Shown here piece after piece: positions 7,506 through 15,336 of a DNA stretch of 64,000 nucleotides. Each line of letters begins with the position of its first letter. The first letter of the stretch is position 1. The position numbers were made by a program, and so were the translations under genes. The DNA comes from FEN-680 sp036845225. Its GTDB lineage: Bacteria > Actinomycetota > Geothermincolia > Fen-727 > Anoxymicrobiaceae. The stretch is taken from contig DAIUEJ010000004.1 in the NCBI GenBank assembly GCA_036845225.1, forward strand, positions 34,238 through 98,237, given 5' to 3'. A model generated the notes under the pieces. The model saw nothing but the letters and a program-made list of their open reading frames with translations, was not told the DNA's origin and searched no databases.

Positions 7506-8294
7506 ATGAGAGGGATGGATTTGAAGCACCACGTGATCTCGTTCGCCAACCAGAAGGGCGGCGTCGGCAAGACAACCACCTGCATAAACCTCGCCGGGGC
7601 TCTCTCGGAGGCCGGCGTATCCATCCTGCTGGTCGACATGGATTACCAGAGCAACCTCACCCTCGGGGTCGGCCTCAGTGTCGGCAACGGTGAGAAGGGG
7701 ACCGGCGACCTCCTGCTGTACCCGGAGGTGTCGTTCCGTGAGATCATCCACACCTCGTCCATCCCGAACGTGGACATCGCGCCCGCGACCCTCGACCTCT
7801 CGAAGGTGGACATCAATATCGACAAGCGCCCGGAGCGCCACAAGATACTCCACGACAAGCTCTTCGAGGTGAAGGACAACTACGAGTACGTCTTCGTCGA
7901 CTGCCCGCCCGCGTTCAACCTCCTGACGGTGAACGCGCTCTCGACGTCGGACGGTACCATCATCCCGATACAGTGCTACCCGTACTCGCTGGCCGGCCTC
8001 AACACCCTGCTCGAGATCATCGACGACATACGCTATGCCTACAACTTCGACCTGGAGATCGCCGGCATCGTGCCGACCGCCTACGAGACGAACACCAGGC
8101 TGGCCGCGGACGTCCTCCGCGAGCTCCACGACCGGTACGGCGGCAAGGTCTACGACACGATCATCAAGAAGAGCGTCAAGGTCGCGGAAGGGCCCATCCA
8201 CCAGAAGTCTATCGTGCAGTACGCGAGTAGCCATCCCGTTGCGAATGCCTACCGGGAGCTTGCCGCCGAGTTTCTGCGCCGCGAAGCCCGCTGA
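7506..8294 (+). CDS. ParA/Soj-family ATPase without an adjacent ParB
   Basis: The 262-residue protein has the deviant Walker A KGGVGKTT (about residues 18-25) with the signature lysine, Walker A' LLVDMDYQSNLT and Walker B VFVDCPP, followed by the usual ParA C-terminal half. Such ATPases move or position DNA or protein complexes by ATP-dependent dimerisation on DNA. No parB or parS is visible nearby, so it may be an orphan or plasmid-derived ParA, or a positioning ATPase for something else. An in-frame ATG at 7515 is an alternative start. A hairpin formed by two copies of a repeat starts 8 bases after its stop. Confidence 0.85.
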   Translation: MRGMDLKHHVISFANQKGGVGKTTTCINLAGALSEAGVSILLVDMDYQSNLTLGVGLSVGNGEKGTGDLLLYPEVSFREIIHTSSIPNVDIAPATLDLSKVDINIDKRPERHKILHDKLFEVKDNYEYVFVDCPPAFNLLTVNALSTSDGTIIPIQCYPYSLAGLNTLLEIIDDIRYAYNFDLEIAGIVPTAYETNTRLAADVLRELHDRYGGKVYDTIIKKSVKVAEGPIHQKSIVQYASSHPVANAYRELAAEFLRREAR

Positions 8295-8302
8295 ATCCCC
8301 GA

Positions 8303-8390
8303 GGGGTCAGGCACCGTCCACCTTTTTGTCCACCCGCATAGCGGTTGGCGAAGGACAAAGTGGATAAAAAGGTGGACGGTGCCTGACCCC
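8303..8390. terminator. Large inverted repeat between convergent genes (two copies of a dispersed repeat)
   Basis: Arms 8303-8333 and 8360-8390 pair over 31 bases with one mismatch around a 26-base loop; each arm has GGGGTCAGGCACCGTCCACC followed by a T-run. The arms begin 8 bases after the parA stop and end at the stop codon of the minus-strand M28 gene. It could terminate transcription from both sides. A third copy of the arm lies at 9641-9671. Confidence 0.65.
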
Positions 8391-9607
8391 TATGCAGAGT
8401 CCAGCTCCCGGATCATCCTGAGCGCGAGGTCGCGCGCCCGCTCGGTCACGCGGATGTCCATGTTCTCGGGGGTGTCCTGCGGGGTGTGGTAGTTCGGGAC
8501 GAAGTTGTTTTCGTTGAACCCAAGTATCGATATTGCCTTGAAGCCCCGGACGAGGGGGACCATGGCGTCGGTGCCGAGCCTCACATCGTAGGTCCCGATC
8601 TCGCCAAACTCGCCGGACTCCTTGAGCCCGCGCGCGATCGACACCAGCTCTTCGGCGTAAGGCCGCACCCTCACGAAACCCTCGCTCGTGCCGTAGCGCA
8701 CCGTCCCGTACCCGATGGACTCCAGGTTGATGAAGTAAGTGTTCTCCTTGTCCAGCTCGTGGCCGTGCATCTTCATGTACTGGACAGCGCCCATCATTAT
8801 CGCCTCCTCGCAGCCGAAGGCCGCGAATGTCAGCTCGCTGTTCTCGAGGGGCGCGGACAGCACCTCCTCGCAGATGGACATGCACCCGGCGATGCCGGAG
8901 AGGTTGTCGCAGGCGCCGGGGACGTATTTCCCGATGCCGATGTCGAAGAAGCTCACTGCGGCGACCAGCAGCCCGAGCGTGCAGATGCCCTGGATGATCC
9001 AGGTGACTATCCACATCGCAGTGCCGGTTCCCGCGATCGCTCGGACCACCGCCGCCACCACGAGCCCGACCATCGTCGCCAGGATGGGCATCATCACGTT
9101 GGGCGTCGAGTCGAACTTCTCTTTGTAGAATTTGGCTACCGCCTCGTCGAGGTCGGGGTTGAACACCAGCTCGCCGACCTTGGCGGCATCGATGTGCGCG
9201 CTGACGATGATGCGCCGCGTCGCTTTCTCGTTCGGAATGACGCCGATGACGTTCTGCGACGGGTAGCGCGGGATGACGTTGCGGATGAGGTGGAACCTGG
9301 TGGTGAGGTCCCCCCAGAACGAAACGGTGATGAACGCAAGGACCGCGGCCATCAGCCACGGTATCCAGGCGGGCCTGGTCCATATCGTAGCGACGCCCGC
9401 GAGAATGGCGAGCGCGGTGTGGGTGAAATAGACCCAGTAGTAGTGGGGGCTGACCCTGTAGGAATCGACCGACGTCTCGAGCCCGATCTCCTTCATCCGT
9501 CTGGAGAGGTACTCCGCCGCCTCCCGCTCCCCGGGCTTGGTGGGCCCGCGCATGGGGATCGCCGCCATGGTCTCGATCTCTTTCATCATGTCTACGCGTC
9601 CGGGCAT
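8390..9607 (-). CDS. Membrane-associated M28-family zinc metallopeptidase
   Basis: The 405-residue protein carries M28 motifs: AHID (H138), CDNLSG (D234), CEEA (E267/E268), NLES (E296) and YHTPQD (H374). Hydrophobic segments lie at about 58-98 and 171-220, so like the peptidase at 2492 it is probably membrane-bound with an inserted helical region. ATG 9607 is preferred because GGAGAGAG lies at ribosome-site distance; the frame is open for nine more codons upstream. It is the last gene of the minus-strand redox unit, separated from the CrtI-like gene by a repeat copy. The link to lipid chemistry is unclear. Confidence 0.82.
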   Translation of the reverse strand: MPGRVDMMKEIETMAAIPMRGPTKPGEREAAEYLSRRMKEIGLETSVDSYRVSPHYYWVYFTHTALAILAGVATIWTRPAWIPWLMAAVLAFITVSFWGDLTTRFHLIRNVIPRYPSQNVIGVIPNEKATRRIIVSAHIDAAKVGELVFNPDLDEAVAKFYKEKFDSTPNVMMPILATMVGLVVAAVVRAIAGTGTAMWIVTWIIQGICTLGLLVAAVSFFDIGIGKYVPGACDNLSGIAGCMSICEEVLSAPLENSELTFAAFGCEEAIMMGAVQYMKMHGHELDKENTYFINLESIGYGTVRYGTSEGFVRVRPYAEELVSIARGLKESGEFGEIGTYDVRLGTDAMVPLVRGFKAISILGFNENNFVPNYHTPQDTPENMDIRVTERARDLALRMIRELDSA

Positions 9608-9640
9608 GCTCTCTCCATTCGCATCAGACCGCAAACTGCG

Positions 9641-9671
9641 GTGGACAAAAAGGTGGACGGTGCCTGACCCC
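9641..9671 (-). repeat. Single copy of the GGGTCAGGCACC repeat
   Basis: These 31 bases are identical (reverse complement) to the left arm at 8303-8333. On the minus strand the copy starts 2 bases after the stop of the CrtI-like gene (9674-9676), in the same sense-after-stop orientation as the other copies. Confidence 0.8.
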
Positions 9672-9673
9672 TG

Positions 9674-11203
9674 CTACCAGTTCTTGTCGCGGACGATACA
9701 GGCCGATGCGTTTATACCAGAAATCATCACCAGGGGCACGCCGCCGCCGGGGTTGGTGCTGGCGCCGGTCAGGTAGAGGTCTGAGATGACGGGCGAGCGC
9801 CACGACGGCCGGAAGGGCCCCAGGTTGGGGAGGCTCATCTCGAGCCCGTATATGGCGCCTTCGGGCAGCAGCAGTTCGCGCTCGAAGTCGAGCGGCGTCC
9901 GCATGTCGGTGTCCTCGATGAGCCCGCGGACACCGGGCAGCATGGTCCTTTCGAGGTGCGTGACCGCCTCCTCGAGGTAAGCTGGCTTCAGGTCGTCCCA
10001 GGTCCCGTACTTCAGATGATAGGGCCCTGCCGAGAGCAGGCCCAGGCTGAACTTCCCCTCGGGGGCGAGGCCCGGGTCGGTCATGCTGGGGCAGATCAAG
10101 CCGTGGGGGAGGTCTTCGATCTGCGGCATCAGCCCCATCCCGTAGAACTCGTCCCAGTAGGCGTTCAACTGCTCCGGCGGCGGCACCATCACGGTGAAGT
10201 GGCACCTTATCTGCTCGGGCTTCTTCGAGAGCCCGAAGTAGGACATGGGCGCGGGGATGGAGAGGGTGTACCCCTCGATGGCCCGCGCGAAAGCCCGGGG
10301 CAGGTTGTGGCGGCCGACCAGGTCCAGGTAGGTCGGGATCGCGCTCGCGTTCGACACCACGACGCCGGCACGCACGACTTCTCCGTTCGCCAGCTCGACC
10401 CCGACCGCCCGGCCGTTCTCGACCACGATGCGGGTGACCAGGGTCTCCATCCGTATCTCGGCGCCGTTCTCGGTAGCGATCCTCGCCAGCGCCGCCGGCA
10501 CCGCGCCCATGCCGCCGCGCGGGTACCAGTACCCCTCGTGGGAGAGGTAGCTCATGATAGCGAAGATCCCGCTGATGCGGTCGGCGGGGATGCCCGCGAA
10601 GAGGTTCTCAAAAGAGACGATGGTCAGCGACTTGGGGTGCTTCATGTAACGCCGGTTGACCGCGTCCTGGTTGGTGAAGATGACCTTGAGCAGCGCCGGC
10701 AGGGCGCGCAGCAGGTTCATGCTGGCGGCGGTGCGAGCCAGGTGTGACGGCGTACCGAAGCGCTCCAGCGGCGGGAACGGCCTCTCGACCAGGATCTTGG
10801 ACGCGTCCCATATCGACTGCATGTCCCGGCAGAACGCGAGCCAGCCCTCCCGGTCACCCGGCGCGAACCCCTCTATGAGGTCAGCGCATTCGAGCGGGTC
10901 CATGGGAAGCAGGATGCTCGAGCCGTCCCGGAAGCGCATGTCGTATACGGGGTCCAGGAGCCGCAGGTCGAGGTAGTCCTCCAGCCTGAGCCCCATCATC
11001 TCGAAGAAGCGGTCGTAGAGCTCCTTGTAGAGGATGAAGATGGCCCCGACGTCGAACTTGTGGCCGTTCAGCTCGTAGGTCGCGCAGCACCCGCCCAGCC
11101 TGCTGCTCTGCTCCAGCACCAGCACGCTCTTGCCGCGCTTCGCCAGGAGGTCTGCGGTGGTGAGCCCACCGATGCCCGAGCCGATGACGACGACGTCGTA
11201 CAT
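9674..11203 (-). CDS. CrtI-like FAD-dependent oxidoreductase (phytoene desaturase / carotenoid isomerase family)
   Basis: This 509-residue flavoprotein has an N-terminal dinucleotide site GSGIGG (residues 8-13), the SRLGGCCATYE loop and the family C-terminus LYLTGASTNPGGGVPLVMISG, which closes the FAD site. The length matches CrtI/CrtISO/retinol-saturase relatives, which desaturate, isomerise or saturate polyenes and isoprenoids. Its stop-to-start neighbour upstream is only 10 bases away, so it belongs to the minus-strand operon with the two paralogous flavoproteins. No phytoene synthase is visible in the window, so classic carotenoid synthesis here is not supported. The substrate is unknown. 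Confidence 0.83.
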   Translation of the reverse strand: MYDVVVIGSGIGGLTTADLLAKRGKSVLVLEQSSRLGGCCATYELNGHKFDVGAIFILYKELYDRFFEMMGLRLEDYLDLRLLDPVYDMRFRDGSSILLPMDPLECADLIEGFAPGDREGWLAFCRDMQSIWDASKILVERPFPPLERFGTPSHLARTAASMNLLRALPALLKVIFTNQDAVNRRYMKHPKSLTIVSFENLFAGIPADRISGIFAIMSYLSHEGYWYPRGGMGAVPAALARIATENGAEIRMETLVTRIVVENGRAVGVELANGEVVRAGVVVSNASAIPTYLDLVGRHNLPRAFARAIEGYTLSIPAPMSYFGLSKKPEQIRCHFTVMVPPPEQLNAYWDEFYGMGLMPQIEDLPHGLICPSMTDPGLAPEGKFSLGLLSAGPYHLKYGTWDDLKPAYLEEAVTHLERTMLPGVRGLIEDTDMRTPLDFERELLLPEGAIYGLEMSLPNLGPFRPSWRSPVISDLYLTGASTNPGGGVPLVMISGINASACIVRDKNW

Positions 11204-11213
11204 GGGAGGCTTC

Positions 11214-12284
11214 CTAGCCCCCGGCGGCCACGCGCCAGCCGGGGATGTTGGGTGCGAACCTGTCCATTACGCGACCTTCCACGGCTGGGAGCATCGCGAG
11301 CCCGGCACGCAGCAGCGGCCGCTTCAGGAAGTGCGGCACCAGGTTCTGGATCTTCTTGAGGACGTACTCGGGATAGAAGAGCATGGTCACCCGGCGGAAA
11401 TCGTCGTAGGCCTCCGCCTTGTCCTCTATCGCCTTCGCGGCGATCCTGCCGGAGACGAGCGCGCCCAGCATGCCGAAGAACAGCAGCGGGTCTATCACGC
11501 CGGCGAGCGTGCCCGCCAGTATCTTGTTGCCGTGGAACAGCCTGGGGTTCCGCAGGGACCCCACCGGGCAAGCCCCGCCGACGAGTTCGTTCCACTGGTT
11601 GAACTCGAGCCCCTCTCCCTCGGCGACCATCTGGGTGAACTTCTCCTTGCCCGCCTTCGAGAGGGGGACGTCGCGCTGGAACAGCAGCGCAAACGAGATC
11701 CCGTTGATCGTGCTGGTGAACGCGTAATCTTTTGAGTAGTCGTCCATGAACCACGCGACGGTGGTGCGGTCATGGTCCACGGTGCCTTTCGCGAACCACC
11801 CGAACAATTGCGAGTAGGGGATGTTCAACGCCTGGTAGTTCTCGATCTGCAGGCCCGTCGCGATGATGGTATCCGGCGGCAGCATCGCGTAGTCGCCCTG
11901 GGTCAGGACCGGCTTTGAAAACTCTATCTTTGCGCCGGCCGCCTCGGCCTCTTTCGCAAGGAGCGTGTCGAGCGAGGTAGAGCGCGAGCCGCGTTCGACC
12001 ATGTAGAGGGGGATGCGGCCGCGCATCGGAAGGTCGAACATCTTCCCGTAAGCCCAGATGTGCGACTGGTCGATGACCCTGACTCCCGGGGTGATATCGA
12101 CCCCCGTATAGCGCTTGATCGCATCCAGGTCGAACGGGCTTCCGGCCGGGTCGGGCCTGAACTCCGGCATGCCGCCTATGCGGTTCTCTCGCTCCAGTAT
12201 CCGGACATCGTGCCCTCCCTTTGCAAGGTTGACCGCCGCCACCAGCCCGGAGAGCCCCGCACCCACGATTGTCACTTCAGACAT
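11214..12284 (-). CDS. FAD/NAD(P)-binding oxidoreductase, paralogue A of three
   Basis: A 356-residue protein with an N-terminal Rossmann motif VGAGLSGLVAAVNLA and ENRIGGMPE, typical of flavin amine-oxidase/CrtI-like enzymes but shorter. It shares distinctive blocks with the genes at 12351 and 18661: VERGSRSTSLD, LPPDTIIATGL and NPRLFHGNKILAGTLAG followed by FFGMLGALVSGRIAAKA. The blocks are collinear, so the three are clearly paralogues. ATG 12284 is chosen for its GGAGGT ribosome site; the frame is open 14 codons further. The function is not recognised; a flavin-dependent oxidoreductase acting on the cluster's lipid substrate is an inference from context. Confidence 0.78.
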   Translation of the reverse strand: MSEVTIVGAGLSGLVAAVNLAKGGHDVRILERENRIGGMPEFRPDPAGSPFDLDAIKRYTGVDITPGVRVIDQSHIWAYGKMFDLPMRGRIPLYMVERGSRSTSLDTLLAKEAEAAGAKIEFSKPVLTQGDYAMLPPDTIIATGLQIENYQALNIPYSQLFGWFAKGTVDHDRTTVAWFMDDYSKDYAFTSTINGISFALLFQRDVPLSKAGKEKFTQMVAEGEGLEFNQWNELVGGACPVGSLRNPRLFHGNKILAGTLAGVIDPLLFFGMLGALVSGRIAAKAIEDKAEAYDDFRRVTMLFYPEYVLKKIQNLVPHFLKRPLLRAGLAMLPAVEGRVMDRFAPNIPGWRVAAGG

Positions 12285-12350
12285 CAGCACACCTCCATCG
12301 GCGCCTTGGTCTTGACTCGCATGCACATACCGGCAAGCGCCCCCCGCGCT

Positions 12351-13436
12351 TTACCTCGGCAGCTCCTGGTATCCGGGGAGCGCCTTGAAGAAGTTGTTCA
12401 TCGCGAAGCCCAGCTTGTCCACGTGTGTCTGGCTGAACTGAAGCTGCGGCCCCATGATCCTCTTCTTGATGGCGACGGGCGTCCCGTCGAACACCTTGCG
12501 CAGGAAGAGGTTGCGGTTGTAAAACCTGGTGTACTTCTTGAACAGGGCGTACGCTTCGGCCTTGTCCTTGTGGGCGATGGCGGCGATCTTGCCCGTCACC
12601 AGCGAGCCGTGGACCCCGAACAGGGCGAACGGGTCCATCCCGCCCGCCAGGGTGCCCGCCAGGATCTTGTCTCCTTCGAACAGGCGAGGGGTATCGTAGC
12701 AGGCGGTGGGCACCAGCCCCTCGTGATATACCCAGGACGAGCAGTGCATCCCTTCCTTGCCTTCGAGCTGGGTATCCCTGAACCGCTCGAACTCGCTCTC
12801 TTTGACGGGCTCTCTCGCGAAGTACAGGCAGAAGACGACACCGTTGCTCGCCCCGTAGTAAGCGTAGTCGAGGATGTAGTCGTCCATCCAGACGCCGCAG
12901 GTCGGGAAGTCGTCCGTCTTGCCCCGTCCCATATAACCGAAGACTTTCTGGTACGGGATGTTGAAGGACTCGAAAGCGCCGGCAGGGTAGAGCCCGGTCG
13001 CGATGATGGTGTCGGGCGGCAGTTGGGCGAAGTCGTGCTGGGAAGCGAAGTTCTTTCCGAACTCGAACTTCACGCCCGCCTCGAGGCAGAGGTCCTCCAG
13101 TTGCTTGTCGAGCGCGCTGTTCCTGGGCCCGCGCTCAACGCAGTGAAGGTTGACCTCCTTCACCTTCATCTCGACCTTCTGGCCGAATGCGTAGAAGTTC
13201 CATGACTCGCACGGGACGATCTGTGGCGCCCCGAGCTCGACCCCGATGAACTTGCCGACGGGGCCCACGTCGAACGGGGTCACGTCCACCGCGGGGCGCA
13301 CGTTGGGCATGCCCCCGACCTGGTCGTATTTCTCGAGGACCAGGACTTCTTTGCCGTCACGGGCGAGGTTGAGCGCCGCGGTCATTCCGGCCAGCCCGGC
13401 CCCGACCACGATGACTTCGCTGGACCCTTCTTCCAT
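12351..13436 (-). CDS. FAD/NAD(P)-binding oxidoreductase, paralogue B of three
   Basis: A 361-residue flavoprotein starting MEEGSSEVIVVGAGLAGMT, with YDQVGGMPN and the blocks shared with its paralogues: VERGPRNSALD, LPPDTIIATGL, TPRLFEGDKILAGTLAG and a FG-HGSLVTGKIAA tail. ATG 13436 has an AGGGGG stretch upstream; a GTG at 13466 is possible but has no ribosome site. It sits between a small membrane ORF and paralogue A in the minus-strand operon. Two or three paralogues could form a hetero-oligomer or act on successive intermediates (inference). Confidence 0.78.
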   Translation of the reverse strand: MEEGSSEVIVVGAGLAGMTAALNLARDGKEVLVLEKYDQVGGMPNVRPAVDVTPFDVGPVGKFIGVELGAPQIVPCESWNFYAFGQKVEMKVKEVNLHCVERGPRNSALDKQLEDLCLEAGVKFEFGKNFASQHDFAQLPPDTIIATGLYPAGAFESFNIPYQKVFGYMGRGKTDDFPTCGVWMDDYILDYAYYGASNGVVFCLYFAREPVKESEFERFRDTQLEGKEGMHCSSWVYHEGLVPTACYDTPRLFEGDKILAGTLAGGMDPFALFGVHGSLVTGKIAAIAHKDKAEAYALFKKYTRFYNRNLFLRKVFDGTPVAIKKRIMGPQLQFSQTHVDKLGFAMNNFFKALPGYQELPR

Positions 13437-13476
13437 GTTCGGACCCCCTGGAGTCTTGTCGGTCACGCAATGTGTG

Positions 13477-13656
13477 CTAGGTGAGAAGGCGCAGCGGCAT
13501 CTCCCTCGCCTCGGCGAGCTGTTTGGAGAGGTGCGACTTGGAGCCTTCGTCGAGGTTTAAAGCGTAAGCGAAAGCCGCAAGCGCAAGAGCGGCGCCGAGA
13601 ACGAGGAGGGATGAGCCTCCCGCGTGGCGCGTGGCGAACTTGAGAAGTCTGATCAT
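13477..13656 (-). CDS. Small single-pass membrane protein (uncertain)
   Basis: A 59-residue ORF, MIRLLKFATRHAGGSSLLVL followed by an alanine/leucine-rich transmembrane helix (about residues 17-34) and a charged tail. It fits between the FAD-linked oxidase and paralogue B with short gaps. Its start region lies in a REP-like sequence, and the G-rich stretch directly before the ATG is too close to be a good ribosome site (a GTG at 13665 is the alternative). It may be a real small membrane subunit or a chance ORF. Confidence 0.38.
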   Translation of the reverse strand: MIRLLKFATRHAGGSSLLVLGAALALAAFAYALNLDEGSKSHLSKQLAEAREMPLRLLT

Positions 13657-13657
13657 G

Positions 13658-13692
13658 CCCCTCACCCCGGCCTTCTCCCCCAGGGGGAGAGG
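13658..13692. repeat. REP-like palindromic element
   Basis: The sequence CCCCTCACCCCGG, a spacer and CTCCCCCAGGGGGAGAGG matches the widespread intergenic element built from GGGGTGAGGG and CTCCCC...GGGGAG, which I recognise from many bacterial genomes. The CTCCCCC/GGGGGAG part can form a hairpin. It lies between the FAD-linked oxidase and the small membrane ORF. Confidence 0.55.
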
Positions 13693-13701
13693 AAGGACAG
13701 C

Positions 13702-15321
13702 CTATAAGAACACTTTCTTCATGCAGCCGGTGTCGTACTCCCAGCGGCGGTTGGATATGTTGTTGGGGTCGAGCGCCATCTTCATCTTGGTCAACGCGTC
13801 CATGAACTGGACCATGTTGGGCTGCGCCGCCTGCATGGCGAGGTCCATCATCGGGACGACGCCCTTGATGAGCGCCCCTCCGCCCGCCGCGATGATCATT
13901 CCCTGGCTCATAGCCGTCGCAGTGGCACGCCCGTAACCCATCAGGATGCGCAGCAGGTCGTCCTTGTCCGCCTGGTTGGTATACATGTCGTATTCCATGT
14001 AGGCGCTTCGCCCCATGTGGTACGGCTGCAGGTAAGTCGAGGCGTCATCCGGAGGCAGCGCGTCGTCGGTGGTCCCGACCTGGTTGGTGCAGGCGGTGCG
14101 CATGGTCTTCTCGATGCCGACCATGTTGTCCAGCTTGTCGATGAGGGCGCCGATCATGAACGAGCCCCGCACCCTCTGCACGCGCACGGTCACGTTGAAG
14201 AACTTGACCCACTTGTCCATGTCGATGAAGTCGTAGTCCTCGGTCATGTCGAGGAGCGCTTCCTTGGGCAGGAAGTCGAACATCGGGAACTTCTCCTCGA
14301 TCATTCGCTGGGTGAGGTCCGCCTTGAGGTCCGCCTCCTCCTCTGTCTCCCCGCCGAAGATGGTGACCATGTTGTGGCGGGGCATGAGCTCCGCGACCTT
14401 GCTCGCCTCTTTGTTGTTGTCCCCCATGAAGATGCCGTAGAACGAGTTCATCAGGTGGGCGAGCTCGAGCGAGAGGTTGTCCTGGGCGACTTCGTAGAGG
14501 GCTTCGGCGAACAGATCGAGCCTGTCTTCCTCCAAGGCCGGGAATATCTGCTGGTGGAACGGCGCCTCGGGGTAGAGGCGCACCGTCATCTTCGTGACTA
14601 TCCCGTAGGTGCCGAACGCGTACCGGAAGAGGCACGAAATGTCGGGCCCCGGCCCCGCGACAGCGCCCTTTGCCGCGCCGTACGACATCGCCCCGGTCTT
14701 GAGTATCTCACCGGTCGGGAGGACCGCCTCGACATCGAGTATGTTGTCCATGCCGAAGCCGTACTTGGACGACATCGTGTTGATGTTGCAGAAGAGGTGG
14801 TTGCTGATCACGCCGGCGGTGGCTGAGGTGGACGGGTTCAACACCCGGCAGCCGACCTGCTGCGCCGCCGCCTGGAAGAACAGGTAATTGACGCCCGGCT
14901 GGATGGTAGCCCACATGTTCTCGCCGTCGATCTCGAGTATCTGCTCCATCCTGCGCAGGTCGCATATGATGCCCCCGTAGGGAGGCAGCGCCAGGCCCGC
15001 GGTGGTGAGGCCGGTCCCGAAAGGCATCACGTCGATGAGATGCTCGTTCGCGATGCGGTAGACAGCCTGCACGTCCTCGGTGCTCGCGGGCAGGCACACG
15101 ATGTGCGGATAAGACGCTGGCGTAAAGCTCTGGTCGCGCGCGTAGCCGCAGAGCACTGACGGCGCGTCGCTCGCCCACTCCTCACCGAGCGCCTCCTTGA
15201 GCGCGTCCAGCGCCTTGCCGAGGTTCTCGACGCGGTTGTGGTCGGGGTCTTTCTCCATGACCAGCGGCCTGTGGACGACGCGCCTGGCACGTAGTTCCTC
15301 TCTTATCCTACTTTTAGCCAT
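13702..15321 (-). CDS. FAD-linked oxidase (VAO/PCMH family, GlcD-like)
   Basis: The 539-residue protein has the PCMH FAD-binding region: an IVCLPASTEDVQAVYRIANEH segment, PFGTGLTTAG and the NPSTSATAGVISNH diphosphate-binding loop (about residues 90-215), then a substrate cap domain ending near MALDPNNISN. The family oxidises alcohols or hydroxyacids and hands electrons to Fe-S or other carriers. It lies 15 bases after the Fe-S protein gene and downstream of a second FAD oxidase, the arrangement expected for a GlcD-GlcF-GlcE type complex. It resembles 4-cresol/vanillyl alcohol oxidases as much as glycolate oxidase, so the substrate is open. Confidence 0.82.
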   Translation of the reverse strand: MAKSRIREELRARRVVHRPLVMEKDPDHNRVENLGKALDALKEALGEEWASDAPSVLCGYARDQSFTPASYPHIVCLPASTEDVQAVYRIANEHLIDVMPFGTGLTTAGLALPPYGGIICDLRRMEQILEIDGENMWATIQPGVNYLFFQAAAQQVGCRVLNPSTSATAGVISNHLFCNINTMSSKYGFGMDNILDVEAVLPTGEILKTGAMSYGAAKGAVAGPGPDISCLFRYAFGTYGIVTKMTVRLYPEAPFHQQIFPALEEDRLDLFAEALYEVAQDNLSLELAHLMNSFYGIFMGDNNKEASKVAELMPRHNMVTIFGGETEEEADLKADLTQRMIEEKFPMFDFLPKEALLDMTEDYDFIDMDKWVKFFNVTVRVQRVRGSFMIGALIDKLDNMVGIEKTMRTACTNQVGTTDDALPPDDASTYLQPYHMGRSAYMEYDMYTNQADKDDLLRILMGYGRATATAMSQGMIIAAGGGALIKGVVPMMDLAMQAAQPNMVQFMDALTKMKMALDPNNISNRRWEYDTGCMKKVFL

Positions 15322-15336
15322 GTTAAGTCCTACCTC

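Noticed and set aside
7414..8302. A parABS partition system
   Set aside because: No parB and no parS-like palindrome were seen near the ParA gene.
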